Assembly: GCA_020051075.1 (NCBI GenBank) | Contig: JAGVJP010000110.1 | Span: forward strand, 1 to 64,000 | DNA length: 64,000 bases | Direction: 5' to 3' | Source of the DNA: Parachlamydiales bacterium | GTDB lineage: Bacteria > Chlamydiota > Chlamydiia > Chlamydiales > Parachlamydiaceae | In this document: positions 36,256-45,604 of the stretch, piece by piece | Layout: every line of letters starts with the position of its first letter | How positions within the stretch are numbered: position 1 is the first letter of the stretch | Program-made: the position numbers and the translations under genes | The notes under the pieces: generated by a model | What the model saw: the letters and a program-made list of their open reading frames with translations, nothing else | The model's database searches: none | Told to the model about the DNA's origin: nothing

Positions 36256-38682
36256 GTGTGTGTCTTCATGTTATCAAAAACTCCATTTAAATTAGCGCTG
36301 ATCTGCGGAGGGCCTTCGAGAGAGAGGGGGATTTCCCTCAATTCAGCGCGCTCGGTGATGGATCATCTCAGCGGTCCTGGCATTGAGATCATCCCTCTTT
36401 ATGTCGACACCCAGAAGAAATTTTATTCCATATCCCCGGCCCAGCTCTACTCCAACACCCCGGCTGATTTTGACTATAAGCTAAGTAAGACAGCCAAATG
36501 GCTGGATGAACATTCTCTGAAAGCTGCGTTGTCTGTTGTCGACTTGGTCTTCCCCTTGATTCACGGCACTTTTGGTGAAGACGGCTCCTTGCAGGCATTG
36601 TTGGAGTCTTTGAACGTCCCTTTTATTGGACACAGCAGCAGTAGTTGCCACAAGATGTTTCACAAGTACCGCGCTGCTGAAACCCTGCGCCAGCACGCCT
36701 TTTTTACCTTGCCGCAGCTTCTCGTTATTGAGGATGCGCCAGACAAACAACTTCCCATTGAAAGGTTCTTTAACGAGCATGCTCTGCAGCAAGCCGTCGT
36801 CAAGCCGGCCATAGGAGGCTCTTCAATAGGGGTGTATCGTGTCCAAGATCCTGCGGAAGCACTGCGTCGCGTCGAGGAGATCTTCTCTCAGGGGATCGGG
36901 CATGAGGCAATCGTCGAGCCTCTCTGCGAGGGGAGCGAGTTTACTGTCGTTGTATTTGAGAATCCACAGGGAGAGCCCGTCGCCCTCACCCCCACTGAGG
37001 TTGAGTTGGACACCCAAGGCGGTGAGATCTTCGATTATCGCAAGAAGTATTTGCCGACGAATCAAGTGGTTTATCATACCCCATCGCGGTTTTCACCAGC
37101 TGTTGTTGAAGCAATCCGTTCTCAAGCGGAGCAGCTTTTCACTCTCTTTGGGATGAAGGACTTTGTCAGGCTGGATGGGTGGCTTTTACAAGAGGGGGCG
37201 ATCTACTTCTCTGATATCAATCCACTTAGTGGGTTAGAGCAAAATAGCTTCTTCTTCAGACAGACATCTCTTGTTGGCATGACCCATCGTTCCGCCTTGC
37301 AATATCTTGTGAGCCAAGCGTGCCGCCGTTATGGTTTAACACCTCCTCATCGGGAAGAATGCCAATCTGAGAGAAAATCTCCTGTCTACGTGCTCTTTGG
37401 CAATGGGAATGCTGAAAGACAGGTCTCACTCATGAGTGGAACAAACGTTTGGCTAAAGCTCCTGCAGTCTAAGGAATACTATCCTGTCCCCTATTTTATG
37501 GATCGAACTGGACACATTTGGGAATTGCCCTATTCGTTTACTTTGAACCACACCGTTGAAGAAATCCACACAAATTGTCTGGCTTCTGAGGCAGATGTCT
37601 CTTCATTGCAAGCTGTCATCCAAAAGGTTTGCTGCCGTCTGACCATCCCTGAACCTTCTCAATTTGCTCCTTCTCGGCTTTCCCTTGAGCGATTTCTGGA
37701 TAAAGTCAGGGAAGACAAAGCGTTTCTATTCCTCGCTTTACATGGTGCAGAAGGGGAGAATGGGGGCCTTCAGCAAAAGCTTGAAAAAGAGCAGATTTTT
37801 TTCAATGGGTCGAATGCTGCGGCTTCTGCCTTATGCATGGATAAATATCAGACAGCCTCTGTGATCACAGCGTTGGGCGATCCCGACATCTCCTCTCTGC
37901 CTAAGAAAAACTTGGTGCCCGCAATGTTGGAGAAGGCGACTTCTCAAGACTATGAACAGCTTTGGAAAAAGTGTTGTGCGGAGCTGCAGTCCGATCGTCT
38001 GATCATCAAGCCCCGTTTTGATGGATGTTCGGCTGGTATCGTTGTTCTAGAAACAGCCAGAGAGCTAGAAAGATATTTTCAGTTCGTTTTTGAAGAGACG
38101 TCCTCTATCCCTGCAGAGGCGTTCAGCCGCCAGCACTCTCCTATTGAAATGCCCACGGAAAAGGGGCAAGAGCTTATTATCGAACCGTATGTTGAGACCG
38201 ACACTATTACAATTGCTGATAATCACTTATATCACACCCATAAAACTGGCTGGGTTGAGTTGACAGTGGGGCTGCTTGAGCAAGCAGGGGAATATTACCC
38301 CTTTAACCCCAGCATCACTGTGGCTGAGGGGACGGTGTTGAGTTTGGAAGAAAAATTTCAGGGGGGGACAGGAGTGAACCTCACGCCACCGCCAGGAGAG
38401 GTGTTGTCGTCGGCAGCGACAGATAAAATCAAAAAGCTGACGGCCAAAGCTGCGGCTGCCCTGGGCATTCAAAACTATGCGAGGATAGATATCTTCTTTA
38501 ACCGCATCACTGAAAAGATGATTGTGATTGAAGCCAATACTTTGCCTGCGTTGACCCCTTCAACAGTCATATATCAGCAAGGGTTGAGTGAAGATCCTCC
38601 ACTATATCCAAGAGATCTTCTGGAAAGAATTATCAGTCACTCACATCTTTCATCTATTCAACGCAAAGAAGTTCAGACCTAA
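36256..38682 (+). CDS. Tandem double D-alanine-D-alanine ligase-like protein
   Basis: 808 residues made of two Ddl-type modules. Module 1 (about 8-360) has LICGGPSRERGISLNSA, PLIHGTFGEDG, VVKPAIGGSSIG and DINPLSGLEQNSFFF. Module 2 (about 373-795) has LFGNGNAERQVSLMSG, LALHGAEGENGGLQQ, IIKPRFDGCSAGI and VIEANTLPALTPSTV. Both keep the preATP-grasp N-domain and ATP-grasp elements; in module 1 the usual N of the final Mg-binding NTxPG motif is in a modified context (INPLSG), and module 2 has ANTLPALT. In Chlamydia Ddl is fused to MurC instead. Expected product is D-Ala-D-Ala for peptidoglycan precursors; whether one module is regulatory is open. Confidence 0.85.
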   Translation: MCVFMLSKTPFKLALICGGPSRERGISLNSARSVMDHLSGPGIEIIPLYVDTQKKFYSISPAQLYSNTPADFDYKLSKTAKWLDEHSLKAALSVVDLVFPLIHGTFGEDGSLQALLESLNVPFIGHSSSSCHKMFHKYRAAETLRQHAFFTLPQLLVIEDAPDKQLPIERFFNEHALQQAVVKPAIGGSSIGVYRVQDPAEALRRVEEIFSQGIGHEAIVEPLCEGSEFTVVVFENPQGEPVALTPTEVELDTQGGEIFDYRKKYLPTNQVVYHTPSRFSPAVVEAIRSQAEQLFTLFGMKDFVRLDGWLLQEGAIYFSDINPLSGLEQNSFFFRQTSLVGMTHRSALQYLVSQACRRYGLTPPHREECQSERKSPVYVLFGNGNAERQVSLMSGTNVWLKLLQSKEYYPVPYFMDRTGHIWELPYSFTLNHTVEEIHTNCLASEADVSSLQAVIQKVCCRLTIPEPSQFAPSRLSLERFLDKVREDKAFLFLALHGAEGENGGLQQKLEKEQIFFNGSNAAASALCMDKYQTASVITALGDPDISSLPKKNLVPAMLEKATSQDYEQLWKKCCAELQSDRLIIKPRFDGCSAGIVVLETARELERYFQFVFEETSSIPAEAFSRQHSPIEMPTEKGQELIIEPYVETDTITIADNHLYHTHKTGWVELTVGLLEQAGEYYPFNPSITVAEGTVLSLEEKFQGGTGVNLTPPPGEVLSSAATDKIKKLTAKAAAALGIQNYARIDIFFNRITEKMIVIEANTLPALTPSTVIYQQGLSEDPPLYPRDLLERIISHSHLSSIQRKEVQT

Positions 38683-38752
38683 GATGCAACCATAGTTTTA
38701 CCCAAAACTTTTTTAACAAACACAGAGGAACAGAGGACACAGAGAGTAAAAC

Positions 38753-40435
38753 ATGGGAATCAATCAAGTAATCCTTTTTTTTGTCTCCTTAGCCATTGTT
38801 GCATTCGGACAGCCCGTCTGGAGCGGGTGGATTGCCCTCCTAGCAGCTTTTTGTGGCTATGCTCTTTTCTGGAGGGTTCTCTTAGATATCCCTTCAGCTA
38901 AACACAGATTTATCCTCTCTCTTGCTTGGTTTGGTTCTGTCCAGCTCGTCCAATATTCCTGGGTCCTTTCTCATCCCTACTTCTATATCTATTTCCTCCT
39001 TATCTTTACAGCAGCCCTATTTGGAACACAGTTCGCTCTGATATCGGTATGGATCAAACCGAGCACATTCAACCGTCTGTCATCACTTTTTGCTTTAGCG
39101 GGAGGGTGGGTGCTGCTTGAATGGTCCCGCCACTTCATCTTTTCTGGGCTGCCGTTTAATCCCTCTGGACTCGCTCTTTCCGGTGCGATCATCCCTCTGC
39201 AAACGGCTGCCTTAGGAGGCGTCTACGCCCTCTCATTCTTGGTGATTTTAACGAATTTGCTCTTTCTGAGGGCTTGGATCTCTCCTTCAGCCTCTTGGCG
39301 ATGGGCATTACCTCTTGCTGTGATGCTGTTTCCTTATTTTTTCGGATCACTCCATCTCTATTATCATGAACAGCAGCAGGCGTCTCAAAGAGAAAGTCAT
39401 TTAAACGTTCTGCTTGTGCAGTCTGCATTGCCTATCGAAGAAAATGTCCACTTCCAGAGTGCTGAGATGGCTCGGGAATATGTTCTAGGAGAATGGAAGC
39501 AGGTTTTATCGACGTTGAAAAGCCAGCAAGGAAAATCTGTCGATTTGATCGCTTTGCCTGAGTATCTCGTCCCTTTCGGCACGTTCTATGCTGTCTTTCC
39601 TTTGAAACAAGTACAAGAGCTTTTTTTAAGCCTATTCGGGGAAGAGTCGTTCGCTCATCTTCCTGAACAGAGTCCGTTTGCAGATGACATCAAAGAGTTG
39701 GATCAGAGACAGGGGAGGGGAGACAAGCGCGTCTCCAATGCCTACATCGTGCAGGCCTTGGCGACACTATTTCAAGCCGACGTTGTCATTGGACTCGAAG
39801 ACAGCGTCTATGTCGATCGGCAGTCTAAAAAAGTGGAAAACTATAGCGCAGCTTTTCACTTCTCTCCTGACGGGAGGCTTCCGACCCGCTATGAAAAAAG
39901 AATTCTCCTCCCTTTAGGCGAATACATCCCCTTTGAGTGGTGCAGAGATCTTGCGGCAGCGTATGGCGTTGGTGGGTCTTTCACTCCAGGCGAAGAGGCA
40001 AAAGTCTTTCAAGGGGCAGTTCCTATGGGAATTTCTATCTGCTATGAAGAGATCTTTGGCGATCTCATGCGAGAAAATCGGGTGAAGGGAGCGGAGGTGT
40101 TAATCAATCTCACGAATGATGGATGGTATCCAAAATCCCGCCTTCCCTGGCAGCATTTTGACCATGCCAGATTGCGTACTGTTGAGAATGGGATTCCACT
40201 CGTCCGCGCCTGCAACACTGGTATCACAGGAGCTGTGGACAGCTTAGGCAGAGTGGTTGCGATCTTAGGAGAGGGGACATTTCAGGAACAGGAGACGCCT
40301 GGTTCTTTATATGTGCAGGTGCCTTGTTATCACTATCAGACGCTCTATTCGCTAGTCGGAGACCGTCTGATTCTCGCCATCGCGGTGTTTGGGATGCTTT
40401 GTCCTTTACTCTCTCATATCTTCAAAGAAAAATAA
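38753..40435 (+). CDS. lnt: Apolipoprotein N-acyltransferase Lnt
   Basis: Transfers the third acyl chain to lipoproteins in the inner membrane. 560 residues. Six to seven hydrophobic segments fill residues about 5-205, followed by the nitrilase-type domain: Glu270 in LPEYLVPFG, Lys382 in YEKRILLPLGEY and Cys430 in SICYEEIFGD form the Glu-Lys-Cys triad. A final hydrophobic segment (about 535-553) anchors the C-terminus. The leader before the ATG has an ACAGAGGAACAGAGGACACAGAG stretch only as a short repeat; AGAGAG can serve as ribosome-binding site. The length is slightly above average. SodC upstream, with its lipobox, is a candidate client. Confidence 0.92.
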   Translation: MGINQVILFFVSLAIVAFGQPVWSGWIALLAAFCGYALFWRVLLDIPSAKHRFILSLAWFGSVQLVQYSWVLSHPYFYIYFLLIFTAALFGTQFALISVWIKPSTFNRLSSLFALAGGWVLLEWSRHFIFSGLPFNPSGLALSGAIIPLQTAALGGVYALSFLVILTNLLFLRAWISPSASWRWALPLAVMLFPYFFGSLHLYYHEQQQASQRESHLNVLLVQSALPIEENVHFQSAEMAREYVLGEWKQVLSTLKSQQGKSVDLIALPEYLVPFGTFYAVFPLKQVQELFLSLFGEESFAHLPEQSPFADDIKELDQRQGRGDKRVSNAYIVQALATLFQADVVIGLEDSVYVDRQSKKVENYSAAFHFSPDGRLPTRYEKRILLPLGEYIPFEWCRDLAAAYGVGGSFTPGEEAKVFQGAVPMGISICYEEIFGDLMRENRVKGAEVLINLTNDGWYPKSRLPWQHFDHARLRTVENGIPLVRACNTGITGAVDSLGRVVAILGEGTFQEQETPGSLYVQVPCYHYQTLYSLVGDRLILAIAVFGMLCPLLSHIFKEK

Positions 40436-40442
40436 ACACCAT

Positions 40443-40745
40443 TCAGAAATGACAACGAGAATCACAGTTACGCAGCGAGTCAATCAATTTAAGGATCTGT
40501 AATAAAGTATAGTAATTTTGCCGAGATGTACTATGAAGATAATCTAATTGTCTAATTGCGGTAAAAGGGTCGAGAATGATTTGCAGCGACAGATAGTTTT
40601 TCGGGACTTGGAATATCCCTCTTCCCATCTCTTGGTACAGATCATAGGCAATTTTCTCCAGCATCGCATCAAAGTTGACTTCTCTCTTAGTCCGTCGACG
40701 GTGGGTCCTCGGATCGTCAAGAAATAACCCTCTTCCCAATCCCAC
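40443..40745 (-). CDS. Hypothetical protein, probably 5'-truncated
   Basis: 100 codons from the first ATG, but the same frame is open upstream to about 40893 with protein-like sequence (YNPRIIDPYRG, FEAFQEKVGGSAPG) and a TGA before it, so either a non-ATG start is used or the 5' end is lost. The product is basic and helical at the end. I do not recognise the family. It converges on lnt with a seven-base gap. A lost or decaying gene is the most likely reading. Confidence 0.45.
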   Translation of the reverse strand: MGLGRGLFLDDPRTHRRRTKREVNFDAMLEKIAYDLYQEMGRGIFQVPKNYLSLQIILDPFTAIRQLDYLHSTSRQNYYTLLQILKLIDSLRNCDSRCHF

Positions 40746-40927
40746 TTTCCCTAGATACTGCTTTGCTGTAGGGATTCGCTTATAGATTGCGCCTGGCGCT
40801 GACCCTCCAACTTTTTCTTGAAAAGCTTCGAAAACTGGATCCGCTTCTCTTTTCCCTCGATAGGGGTCAATGATCCTCGGGTTGTACCTCTTGATGCCCG
40901 AATATCAATGAAGGATGCATGCAAGTC

Positions 40928-42496
40928 TTACATCCCCCAGACATTGATCATGAATGAGTCGATTTTCTCGGTTTTATGAAATATTTTTTTATCCCAAGCT
41001 TTATTTTTGGAACGATCAAAAATGATCAGATGTCCTTCAGTGGCACCTTTTATCATCATGTATTCAGCTGTTTGCACAAGACCTTCTTGTAGCGTTTTTT
41101 GGGTGGAACGATAAATTTTTAATTCCAATACTATCGTTTGATTTTTGAATTCAACCAGTAAATCTACTCTACCTTTACCCAGTGCGCATTCTCGATAAAT
41201 TCGACCACCTCCATTGACAATCCTTTGTAAGTAAGCCATTAAAAGCAGGTGTGGTCCAGATTCTTTGTAGAGCAATTCCTCGGCAGAGACATCAGAGTTT
41301 TCACGATAAAATTGAGTAAACTCCGATAGCATTTTATTCATATCGAGGGATCCATCGGGTTTGAAAAAGGAGGCTCTTGGTTGGGTAAAACTGTGCTGTC
41401 TTGTGCTTGTCAATTCACGAGGGATGACTTCTTGATAAATGGGATTTGAAATCTGTAGAATATCATTTTGTTCGGTGATAAGTCCTAAATCCGTTGCGTA
41501 CTTGACATCCTCAGAAGGGAAGGGGACTGGCGTTCGTTTTCCAGCAATAATGGCATCAATGATATGAGCGACTCTTTCCTCTTTAAGCCGATCGATAAGA
41601 ACGTCCAAATGAGTATCGCGACGAAATATTAAAGCTTCCCTCGCTCGGATCATATCCTCTTTTTGAATTGGTTGAGAACGGTCAACAAGATCTCTCATGG
41701 TCACTTGGAACCCTAAAGCATTAACAAGCCATGGTTGACCCTGAGTTTGTTCATATGTATAAGCAATTGCATCTTCGGTGAATATCTGCCCGGTTTCTTG
41801 TGTGTGTTGTAGATATAGAGCTTTAACTTCCTCTTGGGAAAAATTTGAAAGTACAAGACTTTCGGCCTTTATGTTAAAGGCGCTCCCCCCAATCACAATT
41901 GCTTGTTGCTCTTCAGAGAAAATTCTATAATCGTTGACGTCCCTTACGCCAATTAGGCATATCGACTGGGGAAACGCACTTGGACGTTCAAGATACCCTG
42001 AACGGAGTTGTCTAAGCACGGAAATTAATGTATCCCCAATAAGAGAGTCAATTTCATCGATAAAAAGAATGATGGGTTTGGGTGAAATTTGAGACCATTT
42101 TCGCAGAAATTCAAAAAGGGCAGAATAGGGATCGTCTGTTAATTGATCAAACAAGGCTAAAGCAGGATCTTGATGGCCATAAGTATCTTGAATTCGCATT
42201 TTTATTAGGTTTAGGATGTTAGTGATCCCCGCTTTGACATTGCCTCTCGCAGCCTGAGCAGACTCAACATTGACATAGAGAGGCGTATACTCTTTTTCTA
42301 GCAATAAACGTTTGATAAACTGGAAAATTGCTGAAGTTTTGCCTGTTTGCCTGGGAGCGTGTAAAATAAAGTAAAATCTAAGATCGATTAACTCATGAAT
42401 TTTTTTGTAATCTAAGCGTAAAGGCAAGTGATAATGATGCTCAGGAACCACAGGTCCTGCAATATTAAAAATCTTTTTGGGATTGGTCATAATCAT
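40928..42496 (-). CDS. AAA ATPase with C-terminal PD-(D/E)XK-like domain
   Basis: 522 residues. The P-loop is APRQTGKT (about residues 46-53) and Walker B is IILFIDEIDSL (about 141-151); a sensor-like ICLIGVRDV follows. The C-terminal 100 residues contain GRVDLLVEF and IVLELKIYR, the D...ExK spacing of a PD-(D/E)XK nuclease fold, then ALEGLVQ-like helices. This is the AAA-ATPase_like/DUF-type architecture common in bacteria with large accessory genomes; function unknown. It is not closely similar to the DUF4143 protein at 14671. The start is preceded by AATCATG with no strong ribosome-binding site. Confidence 0.82.
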   Translation of the reverse strand: MIMTNPKKIFNIAGPVVPEHHYHLPLRLDYKKIHELIDLRFYFILHAPRQTGKTSAIFQFIKRLLLEKEYTPLYVNVESAQAARGNVKAGITNILNLIKMRIQDTYGHQDPALALFDQLTDDPYSALFEFLRKWSQISPKPIILFIDEIDSLIGDTLISVLRQLRSGYLERPSAFPQSICLIGVRDVNDYRIFSEEQQAIVIGGSAFNIKAESLVLSNFSQEEVKALYLQHTQETGQIFTEDAIAYTYEQTQGQPWLVNALGFQVTMRDLVDRSQPIQKEDMIRAREALIFRRDTHLDVLIDRLKEERVAHIIDAIIAGKRTPVPFPSEDVKYATDLGLITEQNDILQISNPIYQEVIPRELTSTRQHSFTQPRASFFKPDGSLDMNKMLSEFTQFYRENSDVSAEELLYKESGPHLLLMAYLQRIVNGGGRIYRECALGKGRVDLLVEFKNQTIVLELKIYRSTQKTLQEGLVQTAEYMMIKGATEGHLIIFDRSKNKAWDKKIFHKTEKIDSFMINVWGM

Positions 42497-42647
42497 GTAT
42501 TAAGGTTTTTTAAGATTACATTTCATCAATAATTATTAAAATGATCCTAAAGTATACTCTATCTTGAAGTCAAGATGTTCCTCGTTATCGCAGTGATTAG
42601 CTTGCTTTATCCTTAGATCTCTAAAAACCAATGGGTCTGATTCTGCG

Positions 42648-42944
42648 TTAGTCGTCAGGATGGAGATGACTGTCAAGGCCGTTGAGGACTACACTCTCCA
42701 AAGCAAAGAAGACAAGTGCTAATAGAAAGAAAGTTGCATAAGATCGAACAGCAATAGAAAGCGCTCGTGTGCTGATGTTAGCGATTGGAATGTTAGAAAC
42801 CGTATGATACCCGAGTTTTGGTAGAACATATTTAGAAACAGCTCCAATGAGACCAGCAGCTGTTCCTACTACGAATGAACCCATCAATCCTGCGATGTAA
42901 CAGTTAATCACAGGTTCCATTGTTCTCAAGGTTGTATTACACAT
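42648..42944 (-). CDS. Small two-helix membrane protein
   Basis: 98 residues, unknown. Hydrophobic segments lie at about residues 14-38 (rich in Gly, Ala and Val) and 66-88 (FFLLALVFFALESVV). The ATG is preceded by TAGGAGAATATAA, a strong ribosome-binding site, which supports a real gene. The C-terminus is acidic with two His (HLHPDD). A small membrane or inclusion-membrane-like protein is possible. Confidence 0.65.
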   Translation of the reverse strand: MCNTTLRTMEPVINCYIAGLMGSFVVGTAAGLIGAVSKYVLPKLGYHTVSNIPIANISTRALSIAVRSYATFFLLALVFFALESVVLNGLDSHLHPDD

Positions 42945-43160
42945 TTATATTCTCCTATAAAGTCTTAAAATTACATTGATAATTCTATTAGTGTAAAACA
43001 GTCCTATCTCAATGTCAAGAAATTTCACCCATGATTCGCGTAGGTCCTAAGGAGGTAATTGTAGAAGTCTGGCCTGTATCTGCTTGAGCTTAGCTATCGC
43101 CCCCAACCAACTTTTATCAGCCCACAGGTTCTGATCAACATCCTTTGGCGGAAAAGCGAA

Positions 43161-43243
43161 AGGGGACTTTCGCACTCCAAACGCTTCGCGTATCCAACGA
43201 ATCGCCTTGAATACGCGAAGTGTTTGGAGTGCGGAAGTCCTCT
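43161..43243. repeat. Long imperfect palindrome, 33-bp arms
   Basis: Arms 43161-43193 and 43211-43243 are complementary at 30 of 33 positions, around a 17-base loop. The arm centre reads CACTCCAAACGCTTCGCG. There is no T-run after it, so a simple terminator is unlikely. Part of the right arm and its flank recurs at 261-298. Confidence 0.9.
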
Positions 43244-43262
43244 TCCGATTTTGCAACGAATC

Positions 43263-43543
43263 ATGCGGAATAATCTTCCTTGAAAGGGGTACTGCCAGGT
43301 AGGAGGCAGGAAGGAGCTTTGGAATACATTGAACAACTAGAAGACATATAAAACCTTTTTAATAATAGAGATTGAATTTTATTTGATATATAAATCTATG
43401 TGTTTTTTTTGTGAACAATACATTGATGTTGTTAATCGTGTTTGAATTATTCGTTCATGTTTTGTAAAGATAGATTAAATTAAAATTAGAATTGATATCA
43501 ATTTATTTTGATTGAAATATTGACTCAATAGATTAAAAATGAG
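43263..43543. other. AT-rich intergenic stretch
   Basis: From about 43340 the sequence is very AT-rich with no protein-like frame. It probably holds the promoter of the redoxin gene; I see no clear consensus. Confidence 0.4.
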
Positions 43544-43579
43544 ATGATTCAATTTTATTCTAACACTTTGGAGGCCCCC

Positions 43580-44161
43580 ATGTCCTTTACCCTTCCCCTC
43601 GGAGCCCATGCGCCTGATTTCACACTTCCTGCAACCGATGGAAAAACCTATTCACTCAAGGATTTTCACGAGGCAAACGCACTTGTCATCTTTTTCACCT
43701 GCAACCACTGTCCTTATGTCATTGGATCAGATGAAATCACCCGGAAAACGGTCGAACAGTTTAAACACAAAGGGGTAAAGTTCGTTGGAATCAATTCCAA
43801 CAGTAAAAATACCTACCCTGAAGATTCTTTCGACAAAATGGTGGAACGGATGAACGTTCATCAATTTCCCTGGGTTTATCTATATGATGAAAGCCAAGAG
43901 ATTGCCAAAAAATACGGTGCTTTGAAAACGCCTCACTTTTACCTCTTTGACAAAGACCGCAGGCTCATCTATTGCGGGCGAGGGGTCGACTCTCCGCTTG
44001 ACATTTCTAAAATAACCATTAATAACCTGGAAAAGGCAATTGATGAACATTTAACAGGAAAAACAATCTCAATCCCTCTCACTAACCCCATTGGTTGCAA
44101 CATCAAATGGGAAGGAAAAGATAAACATTGGATGCCTGACGACGCGTGTGACTTAGTCTAA
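43580..44161 (+). CDS. Thioredoxin-fold peroxiredoxin-like protein (AhpC/TSA-Redoxin)
   Basis: 193 residues from ATG 43580, chosen because GGAGG lies five bases before it; an in-frame ATG at 43544 would add 12 residues. Motifs: [19 protein letters not shown] at the N-terminus and FTCNHCPYV, a CxxC active site of the TlpA/redoxin type, near residue 40. A C-terminal extension after residue 150 is typical of this bacterial subgroup (ending [10 protein letters not shown]). No signal peptide, so a cytosolic thiol peroxidase or reductase is expected. Confidence 0.85.
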   Translation: MSFTLPLGAHAPDFTLPATDGKTYSLKDFHEANALVIFFTCNHCPYVIGSDEITRKTVEQFKHKGVKFVGINSNSKNTYPEDSFDKMVERMNVHQFPWVYLYDESQEIAKKYGALKTPHFYLFDKDRRLIYCGRGVDSPLDISKITINNLEKAIDEHLTGKTISIPLTNPIGCNIKWEGKDKHWMPDDACDLV

Positions 44162-44231
44162 ACTTGCCATTAATTGTTCGTGTCGTTTAATATATCGGCT
44201 CTATCGTTACAAATTTTAATTAAAGGGTCAT

Positions 44232-45116
44232 GTGTCAACAGCGCTCGCTTCTCTCAAAACAGGCGTACGGAAACAACGTACTCTCAATGGAGTGACTTCA
44301 TTCTCGGGCATTGGCATCCACACAGGGAAAGAGGTGGGGATCCGATTTGTTCCTGCGAAAGAGGGTACCGGCATCGTTTTTCAAAGAGTTGATCTGCCGA
44401 GCGCCCCTGTCATTCCTGCCACCGTCGAATATGTGCAAGATACTTCTCGAAGCACGACGATTGGGATTAAAGACATTCGCATTCACACTGTAGAACACGT
44501 CTTATCGGCAATCAAAGCGTATCGAATCGATAACTTGTTGATTGAAATTAATAGCATAGAACCTCCTGTAGGCAATGGCAGTGCCGATGTTTTTGTAGAG
44601 ATGATCGAGAAAGTTGGAGTGGTGGAGCAGGAGCAGCAGATCCCCGTCATCTCCATCCAACATCCTCTTTATCACTCTGAAGGCGACATCCATCTCGTTG
44701 CTATCCCATGTGACGAATATAGAATCAGTTATACGTTGAGCTATCCTGAGTCCCATTTCCTTGCCGCTCAATACCACTCTGTTGTGGTCAATGAAGAGAA
44801 CTTTAAAAATGAAATTGCCCCCTGTCGAACGTTTTCTCTTTATAAAGAAATCGCTGCTTTGATGGATCGCAATTTGATCAAAGGAGGCAGCCTTGACAAT
44901 GCTGTCGTCATCACCGATGACGTGATTTTGAGCAAAGGGGGCCTATTCTTCCCCAACGAGATGGCGCGGCATAAAATCTTAGACCTCATCGGAGACCTTT
45001 CTCTCATCGGATTTGACTTCACCGCCCATATCATTGCTATCCGCTCTGGCCACGCCTCAAATTTTGCCTTTGCACGTAAATTTTTAACACATCTCATGAA
45101 GGAGAACCTTCCATGA
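44232..45116 (+). CDS. lpxC: UDP-3-O-acyl-N-acetylglucosamine deacetylase LpxC
   Basis: Zinc-dependent deacetylase, first committed step of lipid A synthesis. 294 residues from GTG 44232, preceded by AAGGG. Motifs: SGIGIHTGKE near residue 24, HTVEHVLSA (zinc His), EPPVGNGSA, GGSLDNAVVI, and MARHKILDLIGDLSL with the second zinc His and Asp. The TGA overlaps the ATG of fabZ by four bases (ATGA), so translation is coupled. Confidence 0.96.
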   Translation: MSTALASLKTGVRKQRTLNGVTSFSGIGIHTGKEVGIRFVPAKEGTGIVFQRVDLPSAPVIPATVEYVQDTSRSTTIGIKDIRIHTVEHVLSAIKAYRIDNLLIEINSIEPPVGNGSADVFVEMIEKVGVVEQEQQIPVISIQHPLYHSEGDIHLVAIPCDEYRISYTLSYPESHFLAAQYHSVVVNEENFKNEIAPCRTFSLYKEIAALMDRNLIKGGSLDNAVVITDDVILSKGGLFFPNEMARHKILDLIGDLSLIGFDFTAHIIAIRSGHASNFAFARKFLTHLMKENLP

Positions 45117-45574
45117 CAACGCCCCAGACAGACCTCAATTTCGATATCAAGAAAATCATCCATATCCTGCCCCACCGCTATCCTTTCTTGCTTGTCGACC
45201 GTGTATTAGAAATCGATCTAGAAAAAGGGTATGTGCTCGCACAGAAAAATGTCACGATCAACGAAGCGTTTTTTCAAGGACATTTCCCAGATGCTCCTAT
45301 CATGCCGGGCGTACTCATCCTCGAAGCTCTTGCTCAGGCTGGGGGGATCTTAGTCCATCTCAAAGGCGCCGCAAATAAAATCGCTATCTTACTCAACGTC
45401 AATCATGCGAAATTCCGCCATCCAGTCAGACCTGGCGACGTCTTGCTCCTTCGTGGGCAAGGACTTCATTTTAGCAGCAAAGGAGGCAGGGTCAAAGCCG
45501 AGGCGCTTGTCAATGACAAAGTCGTTGTCGAAGCTGAAATCGGATTTGTCTTCGTCGATAAAAATCAAATTTAA
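45113..45574 (+). CDS. fabZ: 3-hydroxyacyl-ACP dehydratase FabZ
   Basis: Dehydrates 3-hydroxyacyl-ACP in fatty acid elongation and competes with LpxA for the same acyl-ACP pool. 153 residues, hot-dog fold. LPHRYPFLLVDRVL at the start, catalytic His57 in GHFPDAP and Glu71 in LILEALAQAGG. It starts inside the last codon of lpxC with a GGAG site (AAGGAGAACC) before it. Placement between lpxC and lpxA is the chlamydial order. Confidence 0.97.
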   Translation: MTTPQTDLNFDIKKIIHILPHRYPFLLVDRVLEIDLEKGYVLAQKNVTINEAFFQGHFPDAPIMPGVLILEALAQAGGILVHLKGAANKIAILLNVNHAKFRHPVRPGDVLLLRGQGLHFSSKGGRVKAEALVNDKVVVEAEIGFVFVDKNQI

Positions 45575-45604
45575 AAAATAATAGAAACAGAGAGTTTTTG
45601 ACAT

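Noticed and set aside
43047-43336. Two minus-strand frames of 69-80 codons over the palindrome
   Set aside because: They read through both arms of the hairpin, lack ribosome-binding sites and do not resemble proteins.
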